From contig NZ_JAHHXM010000025.1 in assembly GCF_019037185.1 (NCBI RefSeq), forward strand, positions 1 through 35,118: a stretch of DNA of 35,118 bases, given 5' to 3'. This document shows, piece by piece, positions 17,063 through 25,883 of this stretch; the stretch's first letter is position 1, and every line of letters begins with the position of its first letter. The notes below the pieces were generated by a model, which worked only from the letters and a program-made list of their open reading frames with translations, was not told the DNA's origin and made no database searches. This DNA is from Oceanobacillus caeni. GTDB lineage: Bacteria > Bacillota > Bacilli > Bacillales > Amphibacillaceae. Made by a program: the position numbers and the translations under genes.

Positions 17063-18031
17063 ATGATGAAACTTTTGAAATGGTTATCTGTACTAGCGAC
17101 GATTGGTATGCTGCTAGTATTACTAGGTGGAGCACTTGTAACAAAAACGGGATCTGAAGATGGTTGTGGAGACAGTTGGCCTTTATGTGAAGGACAACTA
17201 ATACCTTCTGAGTCCCATTTCGAGATGATTATTGAATTAAGTCACAGATTAGTTTCAGGAGGAGTAGGAATTATAGTTGTTGCATTGGCAATTCTTGCTT
17301 GGAAACAATTCGGAACTATTCGTGAAGTGAAGTTTCTCTCCATTACTTCTGTTTTCGTTCTCCTATTACAAGCTCTAATTGGAGCAGCGGCAGTGATGTG
17401 GGGGCAGTCTGATTTTGTTTTAGCGGCTCATTTTGGTATTTCACTAATATCTTTTGCAGCAGTATTTCTACTAATGTTACTAATTTTTGAAATCGATAAG
17501 AAATGGGATACAAAAACGTTAGCTATACAGAAAAAAAATCGCATTGAAATTTACTTACTTACAGCTTATTCCCTCATAGTTGTTTATTCAGGAGCGTTAG
17601 TACGACATACAAGTTCAAATTTAGTATGTAGTAGCTGGCCATTCTGTAATAACAATGCGCCCTTTTCCTATACGGATTACAATTTCCAGCAATGGATACA
17701 AATGGGTCATCGTTTCATGGCAGGAATCTTATTTATATGGACCATTGCTCTATTTATCAAATTGATAAAACGTTATAGATCAAATCACGTCATGTACTGG
17801 GGTTCGATTATCACCATTTCTTTAATTACTTTACAAGTCTTTTTTGGCGCTATGATTATTTTTACTCTACTAAACCTTGCAGTTGCTTTAATGCATGCAC
17901 TTGTTATATCTTGTTATTTTGGTATGTTAAGTTATTTTCTATTACTTTCTAGCAGAAGCGCCAAAGCAGAGAAAGTAAGGTTAAAAAAAGAAAACAATAA
18001 ATATCAACAATCTGCAATTAAAACTTTATAA
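17063..18031 (+). CDS. ctaA: Heme A synthase
   Basis: Oxidises the C8 methyl of heme O to the formyl group of heme A. The 322-residue protein has eight membrane helices in two similar halves. The four heme-ligand histidines are His61, His123, His216 and His278, and both extracytoplasmic cysteine pairs are present (Cys35/Cys42 and Cys189/Cys195), as in B. subtilis CtaA. The frame can start at a GTG (17045), but GTGAGG there acts as the ribosome-binding site for the tandem ATGs at 17063/17066. The stop codon touches the border of the structured repeat at 18030. Confidence 0.94.
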   Translation: MMKLLKWLSVLATIGMLLVLLGGALVTKTGSEDGCGDSWPLCEGQLIPSESHFEMIIELSHRLVSGGVGIIVVALAILAWKQFGTIREVKFLSITSVFVLLLQALIGAAAVMWGQSDFVLAAHFGISLISFAAVFLLMLLIFEIDKKWDTKTLAIQKKNRIEIYLLTAYSLIVVYSGALVRHTSSNLVCSSWPFCNNNAPFSYTDYNFQQWIQMGHRFMAGILFIWTIALFIKLIKRYRSNHVMYWGSIITISLITLQVFFGAMIIFTLLNLAVALMHALVISCYFGMLSYFLLLSSRSAKAEKVRLKKENNKYQQSAIKTL

Positions 18032-18166
18032 AGAAGACAACCATCAGTGGGGTTTCCTTCATCCCCCACTGATGGTTTGGCTCACAGCTATCCTCCCACC
18101 TACCTTCTTTATTTACCCTGAAGCATGAGGTGGGAGTCTTGCTGCCCTTTTAGGTGGAATAAAATA
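18030..18166 (-). repeat. Two-hairpin structured repeat, family A copy 2 (best preserved)
   Basis: On the minus strand: start TTATTTTATTCCACC, stem 1 (CTCCCACCT ... AGGTGGGAG), then stem 2 (CCATCAGTGGGG with CCCCACTGATGG around GATGAAGGAAA, nearly perfect), and the end TTGTCTTCTTTATA. It begins within the last two bases of the ctaA stop codon and lies antisense to ctaA. It could be a non-autonomous IS200/IS605-type element or a structured regulatory RNA; no transposase gene is nearby. Confidence 0.75.
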
Positions 18167-18167
18167 A

Positions 18168-18208
18168 GTAGAAAAGGAAGCGTTCCATTTGGAAGCTTCC
18201 TTTTCTAC
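18168..18208. terminator. Bidirectional terminator between ctaA and pycA
   Basis: A 14-bp perfect stem, GTAGAAAAGGAAGC (18168-18181) with GCTTCCTTTTCTAC (18195-18208). Both convergent genes can use it. Confidence 0.8.
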
Positions 18209-18232
18209 CTTTAGGATGTTGAACACATACTT

Positions 18233-21200
18233 TTATTCAAATTCTATTAGAAGATCGTCGACAGCTATGCTATCCCCTTTTCCAACATGAATTTCCTTAA
18301 TAACTCCTCTAAATGGCGCTTGAATTGTTGTTTCCATTTTCATCGCTTCTGTTGTCAGTAAGTTATCACCTTTGTCAACATGATCTCCTTTTGAACAGCT
18401 AACCTCTAAAACCGTACCTGGCATTGTCGCACCAATTTGTTTTTCATTTCCTTTATCTACTTTAGCTCTTGTTGCGACAGAAGATTGTACATTTTCGTCT
18501 TTGATATTAATTTGTCTTGGTTGACCGTTTAACTCAAAGTATACAGTACGAGTCCCATCTGGTTCCGGTTGAGAAATAGAAATTAACCGAACAAAAAGGG
18601 TTTTTCCTTTTTCAATTTCTACTTCTATTTCTTCTCCTAAGTTCATTCCAAAAAAGAAAGTTGGAGTGTCTAACACGGACATATCACCATATTCTTCATA
18701 GAACTTTTGATAATCCATGAATACTTTAGGATAGAGGGCATAAGAAATCACATCGAAACTGGTTACTTGTCTGTTTAAAGTTTTAAATAAAGTATTTCTT
18801 ATTTCTACAAAGTCAACTGGGTCTAATAATTCACCAGGCCTTACTGTAATTGGTTCCTTGCCTTTAAGAATAATTCTTTGTAATTCTTTAGGGAAACCTT
18901 GATATGGTTGACCAATCATTCCTTGTATAAATTCAATAACGGAATCAGGAAAATCAATTGACTCTCCACGTTCAAAAATATCATCTTCCGTTAAATTATT
19001 TTGTACCATAAATAAAGCCATATCTCCTATCACTTTTGAGGACGGTGTAACTTTCACTATGTCACCAAACATATCATTCACATTACGGTACATTGCTTTT
19101 ACTTCATCCCAACGTTCTCCTAAACCAACAGCTATTGCTTGTTGCTGTAGGTTACTATATTGACCGCCAGGCATTTCGTGGAAATAAACTTCAGTGTGCG
19201 GAGCCTTCATACCATTTTCAAGGTCTGAATAATATCCACGAACACCTTCCCAATAAGTTGATAGTTTTTCATAGTTTTCTACATTAATTTTTGGCTGACG
19301 GTCTGTACCTTCAAGTGCATGATATAGGGTTTGTGCACTTGGTTGAGAAGTATGCCCAGCCATTGAACCAACTGCTACGTCTACAACATCAACTCCCGCT
19401 TGAATGGCACGTGCATAAGTATAGATACCGTTGCCGCTTGTATCATGTGTATGAAGATGAATAGGTAAATCCGTTGATTCTTTTAATGTAGATATTAATT
19501 GATACGCTGCCTCAGGTTTTAATAATCCCGCCATATCTTTAATACCTAGAATATGTGCTCCAGAAGCTTCAAGTTCTTTAGCCATATTTTTATAATAATC
19601 TAAATCATATTTTGTTCTACCTTTATCCAATATGTCACCTGTATAACATAAAGTAGCTTCAGCAATTTTATTATTTTCCCTAACGGATTCGATGGCTAAA
19701 CGCATACCTTCTATCCAGTTTAAACTATCAAAAATACGGAATACATCTATTCCCGCACTAGAGCTCTTTTGAATGAATTCGCTGATCACATTATCTGGGT
19801 AGTTTTTGTATCCCACTGCATTACTTGCTCTTAATAACATTTGGAATAGAACATTCGGCATTTTCTCGCGCAGTTTTAATAATCTATGCCATGGATCTTC
19901 TTTTAAGAAACGGTAAGCCACATCGAATGTTGCCCCTCCCCACATTTCTACTGAGAACAAATTAGGCAATAATTTAGCGGTTGGTTCAGCAATATCCAAC
20001 ATGTCTTTTGTTCTAATTCTTGTTGCTAAAAGCGATTGATGAGCATCACGAAATGTAGTGTCTGTTAGCAACACTTCTTTTTGATCTTTCAACCATTTCG
20101 CCAGACCTTCTGGACCCTGCTCATCTAATATTTGTTTCGTTCCAAAAAATTCCTCGTTTGCATTTTTTACTTTTGGAATTTTCAACGCTGGATAGTTTGG
20201 TTTTTCTCTTCCACCTACACCATTTACTGTTGTATGTGCAATATACGAAAGCATTTTCGTTCCACGGTCTTTTCTTTTAGGGAAAACAAATAATTCAGGT
20301 GTATGATCAATAAACGTCGTGTCATATTCACCAGACAAGAAATTTTCATGCATAATTACATTTTCAAGGAAATGAATATTTGTTTTAATACCACGGATTC
20401 GGAATTCTTTTAAATTTCGAACCATTTTATGGGCAGCTTGCTCAAAAGTCAATGCGTGTGTAGAAACTTTCACAAGTAAAGAATCATAATAAGGGGAAAT
20501 AACTGCACCTTGATAAGCATTACCGGCATCCAGTCTTACACCAAATCCCCCACCAGATCGATACGCCATAATTTTTCCAGTGTCAGGCATAAAATTATTT
20601 AACGGATCTTCTGTAGTGATACGTGATTGAATTGCATAACCATTAGTTCGGATCTCATCTTGTGGTGGAATACCAACCGTTTTACTGTTAATCTCGTAGC
20701 CTTGAGCAATTCTTACTTGAGTTTGTACGATATCAATACCAGTAATCATTTCCGTAATTGTATGTTCTACTTGAACGCGAGGATTAACCTCTATAAAATA
20801 AAATTCATTGTTCGTTACAAGAAATTCAACGGTTCCAGCATTAATGTAATTTACATTTTTCATTAATCGCACTGCAGCATCGCAAATTTCATGACGTAAT
20901 TCTTCTGATAAGGATAAACTTGGAGCTACTTCTACTACTTTTTGATGGCGACGTTGTACTGAACAATCCCTTTCATATAGGTGAACAATATTTCCATGTT
21001 GATCTCCAATAATTTGAACTTCTATATGCTTTGGATTTTCAATTAATTTTTCTACGTAAATTTCATCATTACCAAATGCCGCTTTCGCCTCTGATTTAGC
21101 GCGTTCATAAGCTTCTTTGACACTTTTCTCATTCCGAACAATACGCATTCCACGTCCGCCACCACCAAGTGAAGCTTTGATGATAATTGGATACCCATGA

Positions 21201-21667
21201 TTTTCTCCAAATTCAACTACTTCATCCAATGTTTGAACGGGACCATCACTACCAGGAATGACTGGGAGCCCTGCGTTTACAGCTTGTTCCCTTGCTTTAA
21301 CTTTATCCCCAAACATGCTTAAATGTTCACTATTTGGTCCAATAAAGATTAGCCCTTCCTCTTCACATCTCTTAGCAAATTGTATGTTTTCCGATAAGAA
21401 ACCATACCCAGGATGAATTGCATCTACATCCACTTTTTTGGCCAAAGCAATAATTCCCTCAATATCTAAATAAGCATCAATTGGTTTTTTACCTTCTCCG
21501 ATTAAATACGCTTCGTCAGCCTTAAATCGATGGTAAGATCCAGTATCTTCTTTTGAGTAAATGGCCACTGTGCGAATATTTAATTCTGTACAAGCACGAA
21601 ATACACGAATTGCTATTTCTCCACGGTTTGCAACTAATACTTTATTAATTCTTTTGATTTCTCCCAT
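18233..21667 (-). CDS. pycA: Pyruvate carboxylase
   Basis: Biotin enzyme that makes oxaloacetate from pyruvate, bicarbonate and ATP, refilling the TCA cycle. The full-length 1144-residue chain has the biotin carboxylase domain (VLVANRGEIAIRVFRA at the start, ATP-grasp loop GGGGRGMRIV near 170, EVNPRVQVEHT near 295), the carboxyltransferase TIM barrel (TTFRDAHQSLLATRIR near 538, HLHTHDTSGNG near 740), and the C-terminal biotinyl domain with Lys1110 in EAMKMET. An AGGAGG ribosome-binding site precedes the ATG. It is 14 bp downstream of ftsW, as in B. subtilis, so the two may be cotranscribed. Confidence 0.98.
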   Translation of the reverse strand: MGEIKRINKVLVANRGEIAIRVFRACTELNIRTVAIYSKEDTGSYHRFKADEAYLIGEGKKPIDAYLDIEGIIALAKKVDVDAIHPGYGFLSENIQFAKRCEEEGLIFIGPNSEHLSMFGDKVKAREQAVNAGLPVIPGSDGPVQTLDEVVEFGENHGYPIIIKASLGGGGRGMRIVRNEKSVKEAYERAKSEAKAAFGNDEIYVEKLIENPKHIEVQIIGDQHGNIVHLYERDCSVQRRHQKVVEVAPSLSLSEELRHEICDAAVRLMKNVNYINAGTVEFLVTNNEFYFIEVNPRVQVEHTITEMITGIDIVQTQVRIAQGYEINSKTVGIPPQDEIRTNGYAIQSRITTEDPLNNFMPDTGKIMAYRSGGGFGVRLDAGNAYQGAVISPYYDSLLVKVSTHALTFEQAAHKMVRNLKEFRIRGIKTNIHFLENVIMHENFLSGEYDTTFIDHTPELFVFPKRKDRGTKMLSYIAHTTVNGVGGREKPNYPALKIPKVKNANEEFFGTKQILDEQGPEGLAKWLKDQKEVLLTDTTFRDAHQSLLATRIRTKDMLDIAEPTAKLLPNLFSVEMWGGATFDVAYRFLKEDPWHRLLKLREKMPNVLFQMLLRASNAVGYKNYPDNVISEFIQKSSSAGIDVFRIFDSLNWIEGMRLAIESVRENNKIAEATLCYTGDILDKGRTKYDLDYYKNMAKELEASGAHILGIKDMAGLLKPEAAYQLISTLKESTDLPIHLHTHDTSGNGIYTYARAIQAGVDVVDVAVGSMAGHTSQPSAQTLYHALEGTDRQPKINVENYEKLSTYWEGVRGYYSDLENGMKAPHTEVYFHEMPGGQYSNLQQQAIAVGLGERWDEVKAMYRNVNDMFGDIVKVTPSSKVIGDMALFMVQNNLTEDDIFERGESIDFPDSVIEFIQGMIGQPYQGFPKELQRIILKGKEPITVRPGELLDPVDFVEIRNTLFKTLNRQVTSFDVISYALYPKVFMDYQKFYEEYGDMSVLDTPTFFFGMNLGEEIEVEIEKGKTLFVRLISISQPEPDGTRTVYFELNGQPRQINIKDENVQSSVATRAKVDKGNEKQIGATMPGTVLEVSCSKGDHVDKGDNLLTTEAMKMETTIQAPFRGVIKEIHVGKGDSIAVDDLLIEFE

Positions 21668-21681
21668 AATATACCTCCTGT

Positions 21682-22812
21682 TTATTTATGTTTAATAGTT
21701 GTTTGGTAACCATCCCTGTTAACAGACATCGCAATGTTGTTTAATATACCCATCGAAATTAACATCACTAACAGAGAAGATCCGCCATAACTTACAAATG
21801 GTAAAGGAACACCTGTTATAGGTAAAAGGCCACTAATTGCACCTAAATTAATAAAAGCTTGAATACCTACCATGGAAGATATTCCAATTGCAAGTAACGA
21901 TCCAAAGCTATCACTACATTTTCTAGCTATAAATATACCTCGCAAAACAATGATAGCTAATAAACCGATTACGATAATAACACCTATAAGCCCTAACTCT
22001 TCTGCTACTATCGCCATGATAAAGTCCGTATGGGCTTCCATCAAATACCCTAATTTTTGAACACTCTGACCTAAACCAGTTCCTGTTAACCCACCTGTTC
22101 CAATTGCTATATAAGACTGAATTAAGTGGTATCCATCGGTATCAGGAGTTTGAAATGGCTGATAAGCTCCTGTGAATCTAGATAAGCGTTCCTCTGATAC
22201 CATAAACGGAATGGTTAATAAGATTAATCCAACTCCGATGGCTATCAAAATGGACAAATGTTTCACCCTTATTCCTGAACTAAAAATGACGGAACATGCT
22301 ATTAAGAAAATGATAGCAGCTGTTCCAATATCAGGTTGTAGAACGATTAAGCCTAAAATAATACCAGTCATTACTAATGGTGGTAATACTCCTCTGTAAA
22401 ACTCATTAATGTAAGATTGTTTCTTAGAATATACTGATGCTAGATACATAATTAAAGCTAATTTTGCAAATTCTGCAGGTTGGAAACTGGCTGGTCCAAA
22501 GTTATACCATGATTTAGCATTATTTACTGTACTTCCAAAAAGGAATAATCCTAGTAGAAGAATAATTACTAAAATAATAATCAATTTCATTAATTTCTGA
22601 TATTTTTTATATGGAAAAATCGAGGTAAATACAAATCCCAATAATCCAAAAGCAAACCAAATGGCTTGTCTAATCAAATAGTGATTACTCTTATAACCTT
22701 CTACAACCGCTGTAACCATACTAGCGCTATATATCATGACAAGTCCGAATGCTGCTAATACTAATGGGGCAATGATTAGTGTGTAATCATAATCTTTTAT
22801 TCTTTTTATCAT
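21682..22812 (-). CDS. ftsW: Cell division peptidoglycan glycosyltransferase FtsW
   Basis: SEDS-family polymerase that makes septal peptidoglycan from lipid II with its partner penicillin-binding protein. The 376-residue protein has about ten membrane helices. Family marks are the N-terminal LVLAAFGLVMIYSAS, the PAEFAKLALIMYLA segment, LQPDIGTAAI with the key aspartate, AEELGLIG, and the C-terminal LPFVSYGGSSLL. RodA and SpoVE belong to the same family; FtsW is preferred because the ylaN-ftsW-pycA order matches B. subtilis. The ribosome-binding site is AGGGAG. Confidence 0.92.
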   Translation of the reverse strand: MIKRIKDYDYTLIIAPLVLAAFGLVMIYSASMVTAVVEGYKSNHYLIRQAIWFAFGLLGFVFTSIFPYKKYQKLMKLIIILVIILLLGLFLFGSTVNNAKSWYNFGPASFQPAEFAKLALIMYLASVYSKKQSYINEFYRGVLPPLVMTGIILGLIVLQPDIGTAAIIFLIACSVIFSSGIRVKHLSILIAIGVGLILLTIPFMVSEERLSRFTGAYQPFQTPDTDGYHLIQSYIAIGTGGLTGTGLGQSVQKLGYLMEAHTDFIMAIVAEELGLIGVIIVIGLLAIIVLRGIFIARKCSDSFGSLLAIGISSMVGIQAFINLGAISGLLPITGVPLPFVSYGGSSLLVMLISMGILNNIAMSVNRDGYQTTIKHK

Positions 22813-22960
22813 CTTACTACTCCCTATTAATCTATGTATTTTAAATAGTAGATGAAAATAGAAATATTTTTAATAGTTTACCACATGAATGTTATTTATG
22901 TAAAATCTATTGAAGAATAAAAATTTTCAACCTACTGTTTTATTAATTGTAAAGAAACAA

Positions 22961-22995
22961 AAAAACCTTGCCAATAACTATAATGTGGGCAAAGT
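22961..22995 (-). terminator. Terminator of ylaN
   Basis: On the minus strand ACTTTGCC (22988-22995) pairs with GGCAAGGT (22965-22972, one mismatch) and is followed by TTTTTTG. It separates ylaN from ftsW. Confidence 0.75.
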
Positions 22996-23033
22996 TTTTG
23001 CGTTTTCTTTCTTAAATCTATGGAACAAAATAA

Positions 23034-23315
23034 CTATAATGAATTTTGAGAAGCCTCATGGAGTATATTCAATTTTTTTTCCAAATTTTCCAGAAGTTCT
23101 TTTCCTTCATTCTCACTTATTAAGTCCAAACGTACTGCAAAATCAATTTCCCTTGAAAGACCAAACATTTGAGTATCCAAAACATCTTCATATACGGGAC
23201 ATTGTGGCATTGTTAAATTTTCTATCTGAACCTCTATAAGTCTTAAAATTTTTTCAGCATCAGCCTTAAGAAGAGCATGGGCTTTATCGCGGTGATTCAC
23301 AGTAACCTCAGGCAT
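23034..23315 (-). CDS. ylaN: YlaN iron-linked protein (UPF0358)
   Basis: A 93-residue helical protein of the UPF0358 family. In Gram-positive bacteria YlaN binds ferrous iron and relieves Fur repression, and it is important under iron limitation. The conserved core [43 protein letters not shown] is nearly unbroken (listed here as key segments: [24 protein letters not shown]). An in-frame TTG at 23318 precedes the ATG; the ATG at 23315 fits the GGGGGG ribosome-binding site better. It is monocistronic. Confidence 0.93.
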   Translation of the reverse strand: MPEVTVNHRDKAHALLKADAEKILRLIEVQIENLTMPQCPVYEDVLDTQMFGLSREIDFAVRLDLISENEGKELLENLEKKLNILHEASQNSL

Positions 23316-23468
23316 CAAAATTATCCCCCCCGCTAGAGACTTTTCTTATATTATATTAAAGCTAGCACTCAAAAAATGCAAATAAAATAAAGTCTTCTTT
23401 TATGGTGAAAAATATAATTTTCTCTGCTATTCTTAATAAAGATACATAAATGAAGGGGAGAGAACAAA

Positions 23469-23966
23469 ATGATCGTACCAATTATAGGAAATGTTTCCTA
23501 TTCCATTACTTTAGATCCAACTGTTTGGATTTTTGACGAACGAAAAGTATTGCTCGATGAAGCATTTACGAAAAATACTAAATCAGAGGAAGATATCCCT
23601 AATACCCAAAAGTTAGCCGAGAGATATAACAGAGAAGTATTTCAGTCAAATGCGAAAGTACCTCCTGTTAATAAGGGCCTGACCAAAAAGGAAGGTGAAG
23701 AAATACTTAAAAATTCCTATGTTATGCCTCTTTACGATTTCGTAAAAAATGCGGAAATTAATGATTCTGCAAAAAGTGCCACTTTTCTATCTGAGGATAA
23801 TCAAGAGTTAGTAACTATCGATATAGATCAACTAGTAAATGGTTATTTTTTATTTGCTATTGATGGTAAGCCAATTAAAAAAGATGGACCTGTTTACTTT
23901 ATCTATGGTAATGGAATGAATAAAAATGATCCTATTAAAAACATTAAAAAAATAAAAATTAATTAA
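23469..23966 (+). CDS. Conserved hypothetical protein at the ylaL position
   Basis: A 165-residue soluble protein starting MIVPIIGNVSYSITLDPTVWIFDERKV. Similar proteins with the start MI-PI-GNV-Y-ITLDP-VWIFD occur in other Bacillaceae, where some carry a peptidyl-prolyl isomerase label that I could not justify from the sequence. No signal peptide or membrane helix is visible; the middle is charged and the C-terminal part (VNGYFLFAIDGKPIKKDGPVY) is beta-rich. It starts with GGGGAG upstream and ends with its own terminator, so it is monocistronic. It sits between ylaN and ylaJ, where B. subtilis has phoH (ylaK), ylaL and glsA (ylaM). Function unknown. Confidence 0.82.
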   Translation: MIVPIIGNVSYSITLDPTVWIFDERKVLLDEAFTKNTKSEEDIPNTQKLAERYNREVFQSNAKVPPVNKGLTKKEGEEILKNSYVMPLYDFVKNAEINDSAKSATFLSEDNQELVTIDIDQLVNGYFLFAIDGKPIKKDGPVYFIYGNGMNKNDPIKNIKKIKIN

Positions 23967-23974
23967 TTGTTATA

Positions 23975-24003
23975 AAAGTTGCTATATGTATAGCAGCTTT
24001 TTT
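23975..24003 (+). terminator. Terminator of the 165-residue protein gene
   Basis: Stem AAAGTTGCTATA (23975-23986) with TATAGCAGCTTT (23989-24000, one G-U pair), followed by TTT and GCATT. Confidence 0.8.
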
Positions 24004-24124
24004 GCATTAGGGATTGTTTAAAAGTTAGTAAAGTTTTTTGAAATAGCAAGATTTTTCATGTACCGAGTATAAATTATTTTATTCCATCCAAAATAAGCAT
24101 AACGCAAGATTGAGGAGGAATGAA

Positions 24125-24733
24125 ATGATTATAAATAGAAAGTTCATTTTAATTATTTCGCTTTTAACGATGTTCATTTTCTCGGGATGTGCTGGACAAA
24201 ATGACGAAAGCTCTTTAGAATCAAGGAAAACAAATGATCAATTTGTGCAAGTAAAAAACTCAAGCCCACATGATTTACAAGATTTATCAAATGCAGAAAT
24301 AGCAACACATTTATCAAATGTTGCTAGCAGAGTTCCGGACGTTAACGATGCAACGACAGTTGTTGCAGGTCCATATGCGGTAGTGGGAATAGATGTAGAT
24401 AAAGATTTAGATCGATCGCGAGTTGGAACAATTAAATATACTGTTTTGGAGTCTTTATATCATGATCCTTACGGAAAAACAGCTGTAGTTGTTGCTGATG
24501 CAGATGTTACAGAGAGGTTAAAAGGTATAGCCGAGAAAATAAGACAAGGTCACCCTGTTCAAGGATTTGTCGATGAACTATCAGCAATCGTTGGTAGATA
24601 TATGCCTAATGTTCCTATAAGAGACGATGTACCAGAGGAACCTGATCAAAACAAAGAAAATATTCCTGAAGACGAACAACAACAATTAGAAGAAATTGAA
24701 AAAGAACAATCTAATCATAATCTAAACAAATAG
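24125..24733 (+). CDS. ylaJ: YhcN/YlaJ-family spore lipoprotein
   Basis: A 202-residue lipoprotein of the spore YhcN/YlaJ family, which acts in the spore membranes and is linked to germination. The signal peptide ends in FIFSGC (Cys at about residue 22). The family domain at about 55-165 includes the A-x-VPDVNDATTVVAGPYAVVGIDV segment and VVVADADVTERL. The C-terminus is a Glu/Gln/Asn-rich tail. A TTG at 24110 is in frame, but GAGGAGG lies just after it, so the ATG at 24125 is the start. Confidence 0.9.
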   Translation: MIINRKFILIISLLTMFIFSGCAGQNDESSLESRKTNDQFVQVKNSSPHDLQDLSNAEIATHLSNVASRVPDVNDATTVVAGPYAVVGIDVDKDLDRSRVGTIKYTVLESLYHDPYGKTAVVVADADVTERLKGIAEKIRQGHPVQGFVDELSAIVGRYMPNVPIRDDVPEEPDQNKENIPEDEQQQLEEIEKEQSNHNLNK

Positions 24734-24739
24734 AGGGTT

Positions 24740-24773
24740 GGCATTCGCTATTAGGTGAGCGAATGCCTTTTTT
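24740..24773 (+). terminator. Terminator of ylaJ
   Basis: Stem GGCATTCGCT (24740-24749) with AGCGAATGCC (24758-24767), then TTTTTT. The same stem and most of its loop recur at 27173-27202. Confidence 0.9.
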
Positions 24774-24805
24774 ATACTAAACTAAAGAAAAGTTAACTCC
24801 CCTCT

Positions 24806-25048
24806 TTAGTCGTTTTTATTTTCATTATAGTAGTGGACTCCAAATTGAGAACCCTCAGAAACCATTTTTGAATTTTCTAGTTGGGTTTCATTAACAATTG
24901 GCGATTGATCAGGAACACCAGCATTCTCAAAAGTTGAATTACTATCCCTATCACTATTTTGATAACCTTTTAAGTAGCATTGAACAGCAATCACTCCAAT
25001 TGCTGCACCCATTATTCCTAACGCTGTATACATAAAAATTTTTTTCAT
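24806..25048 (-). CDS. Small membrane-anchored protein of unknown function
   Basis: An 80-residue protein with one N-terminal hydrophobic segment (MFMYTALGIMGAAIGVIAV-like, about residues 5-24) ending near Cys24, followed by an Asn/Ser/Glu-rich soluble tail. Cys24 is not in a convincing lipobox, so I call it a membrane anchor or cleaved signal. A perfect GGAGGTG ribosome-binding site before the ATG supports expression. I do not recognise the family. It lies between ylaJ and ylaI, where B. subtilis has no equivalent. Confidence 0.7.
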   Translation of the reverse strand: MKKIFMYTALGIMGAAIGVIAVQCYLKGYQNSDRDSNSTFENAGVPDQSPIVNETQLENSKMVSEGSQFGVHYYNENKND

Positions 25049-25115
25049 ATTATCACCTCCGAGTCTCTTTATTAGTATATACCCCCATTTTCATTCTAAA
25101 AACATTGTATTTTTA

Positions 25116-25124
25116 TGATATAAT
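25116..25124 (+). promoter_or_regulatory. Extended -10 promoter candidate of ylaI
   Basis: TGATATAAT, an extended -10 (TGnTATAAT), 84 nt before ylaI. No good -35 is visible. Confidence 0.45.
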
Positions 25125-25207
25125 AAAGAGGATTTCTACTAACAATTTGTCTAAGGTGAAAATTCATCCCACCCTGCAAAATTTATGGATTGGTTTGAGG
25201 TGAGAAT

Positions 25208-25411
25208 ATGCAGGTTAAATGTACTTTATGTGATAAAATAGATAGCCTACAAGATAATACCAAAGAAGCTAAAAAACTAAGAAATCGTAGAACCTATATG
25301 TATTTATGTCCAGATTGCCGTGAAAGAATAGATAAAAAGACAAAAGAACGTCATGCCACGGGAAGATTTTATCTATTTGAAGAAAATAAACAACATGACC
25401 CTTTCATTTAA
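25208..25411 (+). CDS. ylaI: YlaI zinc-ribbon protein (DUF2197)
   Basis: A 67-residue protein with two CxxC pairs (VKCTLCDK at the start and YLCPDCRER near 33-41), typical of a small zinc ribbon, and a basic middle. The C-terminal GRFYLFEE matches the YlaI family. Function unknown. The ribosome-binding site is GAGGTGAG. Confidence 0.88.
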   Translation: MQVKCTLCDKIDSLQDNTKEAKKLRNRRTYMYLCPDCRERIDKKTKERHATGRFYLFEENKQHDPFI

Positions 25412-25452
25412 ATATAGAAAAAGCGCCTTTGATCAGGCGCTTTTTCTATATT
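25411..25452. terminator. Bidirectional terminator between ylaI and ylaH
   Basis: A 17-bp perfect stem, 25411-25427 with 25436-25452 (core AAAAAGCGCC/GGCGCTTTTT), loop TTTGATCA. It touches both stop codons. Confidence 0.95.
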
Positions 25453-25769
25453 TAAGAAGCATTTTCTTTTTTAGCTCTACGCTGAAAGTGAAGTCTAGTA
25501 CGATAAATCGCTAACACTAAATTAATGACTATCAAGCTTTCAACACTAGGCATTCTCATGACCGTACTGAATATCGTCAGAATATATACACCGACTAATA
25601 AAAGTATGTACACAATAACGGATTGTAGAAGCGGTAATTTTCTAGCAAAGCCTAATTTATATGCTATAACGGAAAGAATTAAATTTAGTACATAAAATAT
25701 CCAAAATATGTTTTCAACCCCATATTGGTTCAGTACCATATCAAATACAAAAAAACTAAAATTATCCAT
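25452..25769 (-). CDS. ylaH: YlaH-like membrane protein
   Basis: A 105-residue protein with three hydrophobic segments and a basic C-terminus. The segment VIAYKLGFARKLPLLQSVIVYILLL is the family hallmark, followed by YRTRLHFQRR. Function unknown. GGGGGAG precedes the ATG. The typA (bipA, ylaG) gene that neighbours ylaH in B. subtilis is not here. Confidence 0.9.
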   Translation of the reverse strand: MDNFSFFVFDMVLNQYGVENIFWIFYVLNLILSVIAYKLGFARKLPLLQSVIVYILLLVGVYILTIFSTVMRMPSVESLIVINLVLAIYRTRLHFQRRAKKENAS

Positions 25770-25883
25770 CTGTCTCCCCCACTTTAACGTTCATACCTTT
25801 ACTATCTTATCATACTAAACCTTTAATAATCATGCTAGTAGAAAGTGAATTTAATAAGGATATTGAGTTGGGCGCAAAGCTCG

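Noticed and set aside
16948-17157. 69-codon frame upstream of and overlapping ctaA
   Set aside because: It overlaps the first 30 codons of ctaA in another frame and has no good ribosome-binding site before its first codon; the hydrophobic run comes from AT-rich DNA.
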